A DNA stretch of 64,000 nt from Oryzias latipes. Its lineage: Eukaryota > Chordata > Actinopteri > Beloniformes > Adrianichthyidae. Position numbers and translations under genes: made by a program. This document shows positions 55,718 to 64,000 of this stretch, one piece after another (the stretch's first letter is position 1; each line of letters starts with the position of its first letter). The DNA lies in the NCBI RefSeq assembly GCF_002234675.1, contig NC_019859.2:17516311-17580310 (forward strand), written 5' to 3'. The notes below the pieces were generated by a model that was not told where the DNA came from, made no database searches, and worked only from the letters and a program-made list of their open reading frames with translations.

Positions 55718-58700
55718 CTAATTTACACACTTTCCTTCATTCATTGCTTCTCTGAAGAATGCTGTACCCACATTGATCAACAGCTGTGACAATACATCAG
55801 GACTTAAAGAAATAGCATTACAGGTTGATCTGGGGAGATGATGTGGATTTGAATGTAATCCCGCGGTTGCTCTCTGACTCCGGCGAGGGGCTGGAACCGG
55901 CACCTCGGTCTCAGCATCTCTTCCAGACATGCTGTTTGTCACAATGTCCTTTAGTTCTGAACCTGGGAGAGGTGTTCCACCATCAACCGTTCCACCAGTG
56001 CTCCAGGACTCCAAGACCTGGCAATCAGGAACACCATCAGTGTCTGTGTTCAGTTCTTGGTCCAAATGTGGATAAGTTGTTTCCTCCAACAGTACATAAT
56101 CTGGGTCTGACTCCAGATTCTCTTTACGAACTTCCACAGGAGCAGCTAAAGTAGAAGTGGAAGTGTCCTTTTTCAATTTCCTTGGTGCTGGAACTGGGCC
56201 TGGACAGGGTCTTAGGTTTACTCGATGGACCCTTTTGATGGGACCACCCTCCAATGGCTCCACAGTGTGTGTGCTGTCTTGCACATCCAGGACCCGGTAA
56301 ATCACTGAACTCCAGGCATCCTGAATTTTGTTTCTACCCTGGGGCCACTGACGGAGATAAACTAATTGACCTATTTCCACAGGAGGACAGTAAACTTTGC
56401 TCTTCTCCAGTTCAAGCCGTTCTGCAGCTTTTTGTTCAGAATACTGCCTAGTTCTGTTATGGGCCTCATGCAGACGTTCCTGATGAACCACCAACCAGTC
56501 ATGTTTTCTATCTACCACCTGATCTTGATTTAACAACGCATCTACAGGGAGGTGTGGATGTACCCCATACAGGAGATAGTACGGTGAGTACCCCGTGGTG
56601 GCGTGTGGAGTTACATTGTAGGCATAAATCAACTCTGGCAAATACTCAGGCCACCTACGTTTTTTCTCTGGTGGGAGCGTACGCAGGAGGTCATGCAGAG
56701 TCCTATTAAAACGCTCACACTGGGCATTACCCTGGGGATGATGGGGTGTGGTGCGCGTTTTCTTAACTCCATACAATTTACACAGTTCCTGAATGACCTC
56801 ACTCTCAAAGTTCCTTCCCTGATCGGAATGTAACCTCTCAGGTACCCCATACTTCATAAACCACTCTCTGAGCAAGACCTTCGCAGTGGTATCAGCTTTT
56901 TGATCTCGTGTTGGAAACGCCTGTGTAAATTTGGTGAAAACATCAGTTACAACTAACACATTCTCTCGACCATCGGAAGCTGGCTCCAACAACGTAAAAT
57001 CCACTGCAACTACCTCAAGAGGGCGTGTAGCAAGAAAATGTTTCATAGGGGTACGTATGTGAGGTTGTGGCAGTTTGGTGAGTATACATCTTTCACACTG
57101 TTTCACCCACCGCTCGACATCTTCATACATCCCAACCCAGAAACACCTCTGTTTCAAAAGGTTCTGCGTGCGCTCTATTCCTTGATGACCCATCTGATTA
57201 TGCACACTTTCAAGTACTGAGTCTTTCAAACATTCAGGCAAAAGAAGTTGTTGACACTCAAGTTTGTGATCATCCTCAATAACACGATATAACAATCCAT
57301 CTACATCTATAATTCTTGACCACTGTCTGAGCAGGGAGATGACGGGTTTAGCTAAACTCCTCCTTTGCTGATAAGTGGGTTTTGTCTTCTGATCCCAAAA
57401 CTGACAAAAGGACTTAATGGTTGGGTCTGTTTGTTGAAACTGCCTCAACTCCTCTTTTGAGTAACCTGGCAGAGTTGGCGTGTTACCTTGAAGATCTTTG
57501 TTCTCAACAACCTGCTCAGCAGCTGTAGCCCGCATCTCTCTAACCTGACAGCACTTGATACCTTCACACACTAAATCTGGGTCAAGGGATGTGCCTCTCT
57601 GAATCATGTTGCAAATGGATATACATCCATCAAACTCATCGTCACCATTTGTTTCCGGCTCCCCTGCTAACGGCTGCCTAGACAGTGCATCTGCTGCTGC
57701 GTTACATCTCCCAGGGCGATAACGAACGTCAAAGTCAAACGGGGCCAACTGTGCTATCCAGCGCTGTTCAACGGCGCCCAACCTTGCTGAGTCGAGATGA
57801 CACAGGGGATTATTGTCTGTCATCACAGTAAATTTGGCCCCCAAAAGATAACCTCTGAACTTTTCAGATACAGCCCACTTTAAAGCGAGAAGCTCAAGCT
57901 TCATGCTGCTGTAATTCCGATCATTCTTCTCTGCACCTCTCAGTCTCCTACTGGCATATGCTATAACACGCTTCTCCCCATCTTGAATCTGATAGAGGAC
58001 TGCTCCTAGTCCTAAACTGCTGGCGTCTGTCTCCAAGATAAATGGGAGGGAAAAGTTAGCATACCCAAGTAGAGGGGCACTGGTCAGTCTCTCTTTAAGC
58101 TCCTCAAAGGAATCTTGACATTCTGCAGTCCAAACACTTTTAAACAGATTTTTCGACCTAGACATGTTACTCTGATTCAGGCAGGTATTGACCGCATCAT
58201 GTAAGGGACCTGCCAGTTGCGAAAAACCCTGCAAAAACCGGCGGTAGTAACTGCAAAAGCCCAAAAATGATCTCAACTCTTTAACGGAAGCTGGAACTGG
58301 CCATTGCTTAACCGCCGCCACCTTATCTGGATCTGTGCCTATTCCATCAGCGGAAATCTGGTGGCCCAGAAACCGCACGCTTGATTGGAGGAAATTACAT
58401 TTTTCCACCTTCACCTTTAATCCTGTTTCCCTGAGCCTCTGAAACACAGTCTGTAACCGAGTCAAATGCCCATCGAACGTTGGTGAGTAGACCAAAATGT
58501 CATCCAAGTACACAAGCATGATCTGGAACACTAAGTCACTCATAGTAGCCTGCATGAGTCGTTGAAAAGTTGCTGGCCCATTGCAGACTCCAAAAGGCAG
58601 TCTAGTGTACTCAAATAGCCCAAAAGGTGTTATAAAGGCTGTTTTGTGCCTGTCATTCTCATGTACTGCAACCTGATGATAGCCACTAGCGAGATCGATG

Positions 58701-60001
58701 GTTGAGAAAAATTTTGCCCCGTGCAAAGCATCAAAGCACTCATCGATCCGAGGCAATGGAAAGGCATCGCGTCGGGTTTTGGCATTGAGGCGTCTGTAAT
58801 CCACACACAGTCTCAAGCTGTTGTCTGCTTTTCGCACTAGTACAATCGGGGACGCATAAGCACTGGTACTTTCTTGGATTACCCCCTTCCTTAAAAGTTG
58901 TGCAATATGATCTTTGACCTCCTTGTACTGAGTGGGTGGTACCCGCCTGTAGGGCTGAGTAACTGGGACATCATCGGTTAAGTGAATTTCATGTTGTATC
59001 CTGTCAGCATAGCCAAGGTCCTCATCACTCAACGCGAACACATCAGTGTACTGAGAAATAAGTTTTGCCAGCCTGGTCTGCTGTTCCGTGGTGCCACCAA
59101 TTTTCAGGTGATCCAACAACAGATGTGGTGCATCTTCCGAAACACTAGCCTCTTTCTGTTCTATCGTTACTTCCTCATGATCTGCAGAGATGCGATTGAA
59201 AGACACCTCAGCTGCTGGTTCAACACACTCCACTTTGGAAAGGATCCCCAGTCTAGTTTTCGGTGATAACCATAAGTCCTCTTCAGAGAGGTTCACCACT
59301 TGTACAGGAAACACACGTTTAGCAACGTCCACCAAGGTAGGGATCACAATCAGGCCACTGGGCATGGGTGTGTTCGTTGGCTCAAGCAACAGCAGCCCAT
59401 GAGAGTGTTTTGTGCCCCTTTTAGCATACACGGTGGCTACCGAAGCTGCTGGCACATGGGTGGCATTTTTACTTGCCACCCTAGCTGCAGAAACTTTTTC
59501 TGCCCCATCATCCATTTGCAACTTTTGCAGCGTTTCTTTCCAAGCTGAATCTAACTGGCCTCCAAGTGTGGAGTCCAAACTGGCAATAGACAACTCTTTG
59601 CATCTCTTTATCACATTCATCCCTATAAGCAGTGGAGGATTATTTTTATCCAGCTGCTGGGTTTCATTTGTCATTGTGCTGACCCTATCTGAAACTAAAC
59701 CGCTGTTCTGCATCCTCACCTGCTGCTTATCAGGATCCCTCACTACCAAAAATCCACACTCTGTAACAGTTAATCCCATAGTCTTCACATCTAACTCCAC
59801 GTAACCTATGTAAGGAATAGGCAGTGAATTAGCAGCTGTTAGTTTAAGCCACTTGGCTGTGGGAATTATATCCTCATCCTCACCAAGCAGGTGCTGACGA
59901 AAAAATGACTCAGAAAGGGTGCTGACCTGACTTCCACTATCTAATATACATCTAGTCTTGACTCCACCCACCTCAACTTCAACTTCGGGACATGAGCCCA
60001 C
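55718..60001 (-). CDS. pol: Ty3/gypsy Pol polyprotein, intact
   Basis: 1427 codons without a stop from GTG at 60001. The same frame stays open upstream to the frameshift site at 60091, so the natural product is a Gag-Pol fusion about 30 codons longer. Domains in order: aspartic protease (LDSGSQVSTL, DSG at 21-23); reverse transcriptase (about 350-545, YLDD at 498-501); RNase H (from about 655, Asp659 in ETDASS); integrase with an HHCC zinc domain (about 930-975) and catalytic D1001, D1060, E1096, a perfect D,D35E spacing; then a C-terminal tail with PVPAPRKLKK-type Pro/Lys motifs. All catalytic residues I can check are present, so this pol could be active. The gag beside it is broken. Confidence 0.95.
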   Translation of the reverse strand: MGSCPEVEVEVGGVKTRCILDSGSQVSTLSESFFRQHLLGEDEDIIPTAKWLKLTAANSLPIPYIGYVELDVKTMGLTVTECGFLVVRDPDKQQVRMQNSGLVSDRVSTMTNETQQLDKNNPPLLIGMNVIKRCKELSIASLDSTLGGQLDSAWKETLQKLQMDDGAEKVSAARVASKNATHVPAASVATVYAKRGTKHSHGLLLLEPTNTPMPSGLIVIPTLVDVAKRVFPVQVVNLSEEDLWLSPKTRLGILSKVECVEPAAEVSFNRISADHEEVTIEQKEASVSEDAPHLLLDHLKIGGTTEQQTRLAKLISQYTDVFALSDEDLGYADRIQHEIHLTDDVPVTQPYRRVPPTQYKEVKDHIAQLLRKGVIQESTSAYASPIVLVRKADNSLRLCVDYRRLNAKTRRDAFPLPRIDECFDALHGAKFFSTIDLASGYHQVAVHENDRHKTAFITPFGLFEYTRLPFGVCNGPATFQRLMQATMSDLVFQIMLVYLDDILVYSPTFDGHLTRLQTVFQRLRETGLKVKVEKCNFLQSSVRFLGHQISADGIGTDPDKVAAVKQWPVPASVKELRSFLGFCSYYRRFLQGFSQLAGPLHDAVNTCLNQSNMSRSKNLFKSVWTAECQDSFEELKERLTSAPLLGYANFSLPFILETDASSLGLGAVLYQIQDGEKRVIAYASRRLRGAEKNDRNYSSMKLELLALKWAVSEKFRGYLLGAKFTVMTDNNPLCHLDSARLGAVEQRWIAQLAPFDFDVRYRPGRCNAAADALSRQPLAGEPETNGDDEFDGCISICNMIQRGTSLDPDLVCEGIKCCQVREMRATAAEQVVENKDLQGNTPTLPGYSKEELRQFQQTDPTIKSFCQFWDQKTKPTYQQRRSLAKPVISLLRQWSRIIDVDGLLYRVIEDDHKLECQQLLLPECLKDSVLESVHNQMGHQGIERTQNLLKQRCFWVGMYEDVERWVKQCERCILTKLPQPHIRTPMKHFLATRPLEVVAVDFTLLEPASDGRENVLVVTDVFTKFTQAFPTRDQKADTTAKVLLREWFMKYGVPERLHSDQGRNFESEVIQELCKLYGVKKTRTTPHHPQGNAQCERFNRTLHDLLRTLPPEKKRRWPEYLPELIYAYNVTPHATTGYSPYYLLYGVHPHLPVDALLNQDQVVDRKHDWLVVHQERLHEAHNRTRQYSEQKAAERLELEKSKVYCPPVEIGQLVYLRQWPQGRNKIQDAWSSVIYRVLDVQDSTHTVEPLEGGPIKRVHRVNLRPCPGPVPAPRKLKKDTSTSTLAAPVEVRKENLESDPDYVLLEETTYPHLDQELNTDTDGVPDCQVLESWSTGGTVDGGTPLPGSELKDIVTNSMSGRDAETEVPVPAPRRSQRATAGLHSNPHHLPRSTCNAISLSPDVLSQLLINVGTAFFREAMNEGKCVN

Positions 60002-60037
60002 AGCACGTTCTAGGAATCTCTCTCGAGTAAGAATCTG

Positions 60038-60097
60038 AGAGCCTTTACTTCCACCTCGGATTGCCTGGCTCTTGGCAACCGAGGGTGTTAGTTTCCC
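60038..60097 (-). promoter_or_regulatory. Predicted -1 frameshift site with H-type pseudoknot
   Basis: Slippery G GGA AAC (60097-60091) in gag phase, gag stop TAA at 60090-60088, 6-nt spacer 60090-60085. Stem 1 is 11 bp: CCTCGGTTGCC (60084-60074) pairs with GGCAA-CCGAGG (60065-60054, T60060 bulged). Loop bases AGAGCC (60072-60067) can pair with GGCTCT (60043-60038) as stem 2, with 1-nt joints on either side and a 10-nt loop 3. Heptamer, spacing and topology all match retroviral -1 frameshift signals. The shifted frame is open into pol. Confidence 0.85.
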
Positions 60098-60645
60098 TGG
60101 GCGGGTGTTTCAGAAGTGGTAGGTTGACTTCCCTTTTTGTGTGATCTGCACTCCCGAGCGATGTGTCCCACTCTGTTGCACTTAAAACAAATAGGTTTGC
60201 CATCATCCGTATACTGGAACTTTGTTTTTACTCTCTCATCTCTGTGGGAGCTTCCCCGGAAAACAACTCCTTCTCTAACCACATTAACCAACTCCCCTAT
60301 AGCTTTGCCTTGTTCAGAGACCACTTTAAGAATATCATCTAATGTGGCAGTTGACCTCTCGGGTGTACTACGTGTAGGTTGGCTTCCATCGCTCCCATCA
60401 TTGCCCAATATACTCCTGCTTTTTACAACTCTAGTGTTAATGGGCCTGTCCTCTGCTGACCATGAAATTGCTTCCTGGCGCACTTCGAAGAGCGAGGAAT
60501 CTGGTTTGTCTCTAAGCATTCTGCGGAGCTCCCTTCTGAGTGCGGAATCTCTTATTCCTTCAACAAACTGGTCTCTGACTGCCATCTTTGCATCAAGAAT
60601 TGCATCTGGTTTTTGTTTTAAAACTGAGCGAAGGATCTGTGACAG
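60088..60645 (-). pseudogene. gag: Ty3 gag, 3' part (after insertion)
   Basis: Continues gag from the second copy of the target repeat to TAA 60090-60088. It holds the capsid C-terminal region (LRDKPDSSLFEVRQEAISW), a linker, and a CFKCNRVGHIAREC zinc knuckle (CX2CX4HX4C). Its phase is exactly continuous with the part at 63602-63963 once the insertion and one target repeat are discounted. The stop is placed right after the slippery heptamer. Confidence 0.88.
60641..60645. repeat. Target-site duplication, left
   Basis: GACAG, matching 63602-63606 on the other side of the nested LTR element. Confidence 0.9.
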
Positions 60646-61398
60646 TGTTACGCCCCCTTTTATGTCTAGGGGTGCTAGGGGGGGCATAACATAAAAAAGT
60701 AAAGGTTTGACTAATAAATTAACTGTAACAAATACACCAAACGAATGTCTCCATAAAAATATAAGAACTTTATTTACAAATTAACAAACAACCAACAAGA
60801 ACTAATAGTGAAGCTAAAAGGCTTCAGGGTGAACCCAGGCCAAAATAACAAACGAAACCCCAACTAACTGAAACATGTCATCTTACCTGTAAATGAAAGG
60901 AAAGGGAAATAAATGACAAAACTCTAACCTCCCTAACCTAACAAAAACAGGAGAAAACATGTTCTAAACAAAATGGCGGTTCACCCCTACAGCTTCACTT
61001 AAACAAATAACTATAAACCAAAAGACTAATCAGAGTGGGCACAGACAAAACAAACTACGAAGAACTAAGAATACAAAATACAAAAGTGCACAACTAAACA
61101 AGAGGTGAAATCAAAAACAAAATGGAGAAGAGGGCCAAGCTGCATTGGAGACTGTTGCAGCAAGGCTCCCCTCTCACGGTGTGGAGGTCCATGTGGTGGT
61201 TTTGAAAGGCTGCCTCCACCAGCTTGTCCAATTGGAGGCCACACCTACATGAACCACACCTGGGAATAATTAGACACAAACAGACACACAAAGATCCCCA
61301 AAAAACACAAGTCCCACTCTGATACAGAAATAATACAAAAAACACAGAACAGAACAAAACAAAACCAAATAAAACCAAATACGGCCACAGCCGTAACA
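60646..61398 (-). repeat. 3' LTR of nested element
   Basis: On plus it starts TGTTACGCCCCC and ends GCCGTAACA; the terminal inverted repeat is TGTTACG/CGTAACA. 753 bp. Confidence 0.92.
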
Positions 61399-61410
61399 CC
61401 CCCCTACCCA
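61399..61410 (-). promoter_or_regulatory. Polypurine tract of nested element
   Basis: Minus strand TGGGTAGGGGGG immediately before the 3' LTR start TGTTACGG. Confidence 0.75.
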
Positions 61411-61588
61411 AGATAAAACTTCTTTCCTGAAAGAAGTATTTACCCTGAGTGGAGCACACACACAAAGTGGTGGCTCTTACAGCACACCACACAAACACAA
61501 GATGTGCCACACAAACCTAAGGCACTACACAATACACACCACAGAAACTCGGGACGCGTACCCCTCTGGGCACGCGACCGTCAAACTC

Positions 61589-62179
61589 GGGGTGCGTGCC
61601 CCACAAGACACGCACCCGTCAACTCGGGGTGCGCGCCCCACAAGACACGCACCCGTCAACTCGGGGTGCGCGCCCCACAAGACACGCACCCGTCAACTCG
61701 GGGTGCGCGCCCCGCAAGACACGCACCCGTCAACTCGGGGTGCGCGCCCCGCAAGACACGCACCCGTCAACTCGGGCGCCCGCCCCGCAAGACACGCCCC
61801 CGTCAACTCGGGGTGCGCGCCCCACAAGACACGCACCCGTCAACTCGGGGTGCGCGCCCCACAAGACACGCACCCGTCAACTCGGGGTGCGCGCCCCGCA
61901 AGACACGCACCCGTCAACTCGGGGTGCGCGCCCCGCAAGACACGCACCCGTCAACTCGGGGTGCGCGCCCCGCAAGACACGCACCCGTCAACTCGGGGTG
62001 CGCGCCCCGCAAGACACGCACCCGTCAACTCGGGGCGCGCGCCCCGCAAGACACGCACCCGTCAACTCGGGGCGCGCGCCCCGCAAGACACGCACCCGTC
62101 AACTCGGGGTGCGTGCCCCGCAAGACACGCACCCGTCAACTCGGGGTGCGTGCCCCGCAGGACAAGCACCCGTCAACTC
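61589..62179. repeat. 37-bp GC-rich minisatellite, ~16 units
   Basis: Unit GGGGTGCGCGCCCC, then GCAAGACACGCACCC, then GTCAACTC, about 16 tandem copies plus a degenerate copy on the left. GGGGTGCGCGCCCC is nearly self-complementary, so each unit can form a hairpin. Because 37 is not a multiple of three, all plus-strand frames stay open for 200-300 codons. These are not genes. Confidence 0.92.
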
Positions 62180-62827
62180 TAGTCACCAAAGACTAGTCAC
62201 ACAAAACAAACTCCAAATTAAAACAAAACAAATGTGTTTCAAACAAAATTCAACACAAGTTTGGTTAACAGTTTTTTTTTTTTTCTTCAAAATGCTGGCA
62301 ATGTGCTTGAAGCACTACTTCCAATGTTTTTGGCCAGGCCAAAGACGCCACAATGCACTCAAACCAAGAGAGATGTTTTTACTCACAGACATGATGAGCA
62401 GTTGGACATCCTGTGTGGCAACCCCAGTCTGGAGCAATAGAGTTGGGTCTGGCCCCCTCCTTAACCGGCTACGGCAGCAGGAACCTCCGCACCTGCCTCC
62501 GCCCGAGCGGGGTTAGTAGCACTGGCAACATCTGCAGTTGCCTCCACTCCCACACCGTTGCCCACACCACCTCCAACCAATGCGTCCAGCCAAGGTCTGC
62601 CCGAGGGTTGGAGCACTCCTGCTCAGACAACTGCTCTTGGTCTCCAAAGAAACAGGCCAAACTTCAAATGCCAATGTTATGGCCAACAAACAAACAAAAA
62701 AAAAGTGGCCAACCAAGACTACGAAGTGAACCAAAAACTGTTAACCAAAGTCTCCATGCCAATCAAAACTGAACAAAATCCCACATAGAACAAATCACAA
62801 ATGATGTGAACTGAAACGGTTTCAAAC
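62180..62827. other. Core of nested element, no coding homology
   Basis: Includes a 15-nt T run near 62271 and GC-rich sequence at 62460-62640. On the element's own strand this is the leader after the PBS, where a packaging signal would be expected. No motif identified. Confidence 0.4.
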
Positions 62828-62845
62828 ATCCCGGACGAGCCCCCA
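62828..62845 (-). promoter_or_regulatory. tRNA-Pro primer-binding site
   Basis: Minus strand TGGGGGCTCGTCCGGGAT, four nt after the 5' LTR end, is exactly the 18-nt complement of the tRNA-Pro 3' end that is well known as the murine gammaretrovirus PBS. Confidence 0.92.
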
Positions 62846-62849
62846 ATTA

Positions 62850-63601
62850 TGTTACGCCCCCTTTTATGTCTAGGGGTGCTAGGGGGGCATAACATAAAAA
62901 AGTAAAGGTTTGACTAATAAATTAACTGTAACAAATACACCAAACGAATGTCTCCATAAAAATATAAGAACTTTATTTACAAATTAACAAACAACCAACA
63001 AGAACTAATAGTGAAGCTAAAAGGCTTCAGGGTGAACCCAGGCCAAAATAACAAACGAAACCCCAACTAACTGAAACATGTCATCTTACCTGTAAATGAA
63101 AGGAAAGGGAAATAAATGACAAAACTCTAACCTCCCTAACCTAACAAAAACAGGAGAAAACATGTTCTAAACAAAATGGCGGTTCACCCCTACAGCTTCA
63201 CTTAAACAAATAACTATAAACCAAAAGACTAATCAGAGTGGGCACAGACAAAACAAACTACGAAGAACTAAGAATACAAAATACAAAAGTGCACAACTAA
63301 ACAAGAGGTGAAATCAAAAACAAAATGGAGAAGAGGGCCAAGCTGCATTGGAGACTGTTGCAGCAAGGCTCCCCTCTCACGGTGTGGAGGTCCATGTGGT
63401 GGTTTTGAAAGGCTGCCTCCACCAGCTTGTCCAATTGGAGGCCACACCTACATGAACCACACCTGGGAATAATTAGACACAAACAGACACACAAAGATCC
63501 CCAAAAAACACAAGTCCCACTCTGATACAGAAATAATACAAAAAACACAGAACAGAACAAAACAAAACCAAATAAAACCAAATACGGCCACAGCCGTAAC
63601 A
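62850..63601 (-). repeat. 5' LTR of nested element
   Basis: 752 bp, matching 60646-61398 apart from a one-base difference in the G run near 62882. Confidence 0.92.
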
Positions 63602-63963
63602 GACAGTGCGTGGGAATATTCAAAAAAATCTTCACCCTCTACCTGGTGGCGGCTGTAGAAAGTCTGTAAAAGTTGTGCTACACTGCGTTTCTCCCTGTAA
63701 GCATCCCTGAGTAAGTTGACAATTTCATCAGGTGCCTTAAACTCATCTTCTGTGCACAACTTGACCTCCTCCAGTGCTGACCCTCTAAGATGTGACATAA
63801 TGAAATCCACCTGATCTTCCTCTCCCAGACCTCTAGCTCTAATAGCTCGCTGGATTTCATCTAAAAATTCATCAACAGAGCGGCCATCGGACTGTTGAAT
63901 CACCACTAAACGGCTGAATAGGGCGTTCCCTAGGCAAGTAAATGTATGATCGGTTTGTTCCAT
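63602..63963 (-). pseudogene. gag: Ty3 gag, 5' part (before insertion), frameshifted
   Basis: The minus-strand frame from ATG 63963 contains capsid sequence (DEFLDEIQRAIRARGL, FKAPDEIVNLLRDAYREKR, FYSRHQVEGEDFFEY) up to the nested insertion. Upstream of ~63889 the conserved peptide (RSYIYLPRERPIQPFSG) lies in a different frame, which ends at a TGA shortly after. An extra C in GTCCGAT near 63889 would explain this. Gag is therefore broken twice: by this frameshift and by the insertion. The N-terminus is beyond the window or in the last 37 bases. Confidence 0.8.
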
Positions 63964-64000
63964 TACTCAGAGCGGCTATCTGAGCCATAGCCTGGTCATG

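Larger units (their letters stand above)
60646..63601 (-). mobile_element. Nested non-autonomous LTR element (tRNA-Pro PBS, minisatellite core)
   Basis: Two LTRs (60646-61398 and 62850-63601) appear identical except for one G in a G run, flank a 1451-bp core, and are bounded by 5-bp GACAG repeats. The element reads on the minus strand: 5' LTR 62850-63601, PBS 62845-62828, core, polypurine tract 61410-61399, 3' LTR. The core has no gag, protease, RT or integrase homology, only a GC-rich 37-bp minisatellite and AT-rich flanks. It must have moved with proteins from another element. The near-identical LTRs mean a very recent insertion. It resembles TRIM/LARD-type elements. The retroviral-type PBS hints at an ERV-like or Ty3 helper. 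Confidence 0.9.
55000..64000 (-). mobile_element. Ty3/gypsy element on minus strand, running off the right edge
   Basis: Order on the minus strand: gag (split), -1 frameshift signal, pol, polypurine tract, 3' LTR. The 3' LTR abuts GAGTT (54995-54999), the likely 5-bp target; copy 1 shows the empty site at 22980-22984. The 5' LTR and PBS lie past 64000. It hosts a nested LTR insertion at 60646-63601. Confidence 0.92.

Noticed and set aside
61589-62179. CRISPR-like regular repeats of 37 bp
   Set aside because: Units are contiguous, with no spacers, in a eukaryotic retroelement.
61502-62516. Three overlapping plus-strand open frames of 226-306 codons with Arg/His/Pro-rich repeats
   Set aside because: They are the three phases of the 37-bp minisatellite, antisense to the LTR element, without independent coding evidence.

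Overview
The window looks like a repeat-choked piece of a teleost fish genome. It has spliced vertebrate exons with GT/AG introns, a tRNA-derived SINE, Tc1, PIF-Harbinger and TTAA-type DNA transposons, L1/Tx1-like LINEs and several Ty3/gypsy LTR elements. One 199-bp MITE (4313-4511) resembles a family I associate with medaka (Oryzias), but that is from memory. There are no prokaryotic features.

Layout. (1) 1-3815: tandem array of two related units, X (699 bp) and Y (1951 bp), arranged X-Y-X-Y'. (2) 3816-22984: first copy of a ~20-kb segment. In order it holds a MITE, an acidic terminal exon on the minus strand (probably uso1), Tc1 debris, a decayed L1-like LINE, a truncated Ty3 gag-pr-RT fragment, seven internal exons of uso1 (vesicle tether p115) on the plus strand, two inverted Harbinger transposons and an ORF1-only LINE. 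(3) 22612-25890: a truncated Ty3 element with a PNMA-like Gag, a tRNA-Arg primer-binding site and a predicted -1 frameshift signal. (4) 25891-27403: low-complexity and LINE debris. (5) 27404-35028: a second array of ~2.27-kb Y units, whose last unit carries a TTAA MITE. (6) 35029-54999: second copy of the segment, about 1% different by eye, with its own indels. (7) 55000-64000: a Ty3/gypsy element on the minus strand that runs off the right edge. Its pol is intact. Its gag is split by a very young non-autonomous LTR element (60646-63601) that has a retrovirus-type tRNA-Pro primer-binding site and about 16 copies of a 37-bp minisatellite.

The only host gene recognised is uso1, and it is incomplete: no 5' exons are present, the 3' coding sequence stops after four codons of an eighth exon where mobile-element sequence begins, and the probable last exon lies on the opposite strand ~7 kb upstream. 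Both ~20-kb copies share this arrangement, so the scrambling came before the tandem duplication (or the second copy is an unmerged haplotype in the assembly).

The most striking signals are the gag-pol junctions. At 60097-60038 (minus strand) a GGGAAAC slippery heptamer, directly followed by the gag stop, lies 6 nt before an 11-bp stem whose loop can pair downstream, giving an H-type pseudoknot. At 25708-25748 a second Ty3 element has TTTAAAC, the gag stop and a 9-bp stem-loop. Both put pol in the -1 frame.
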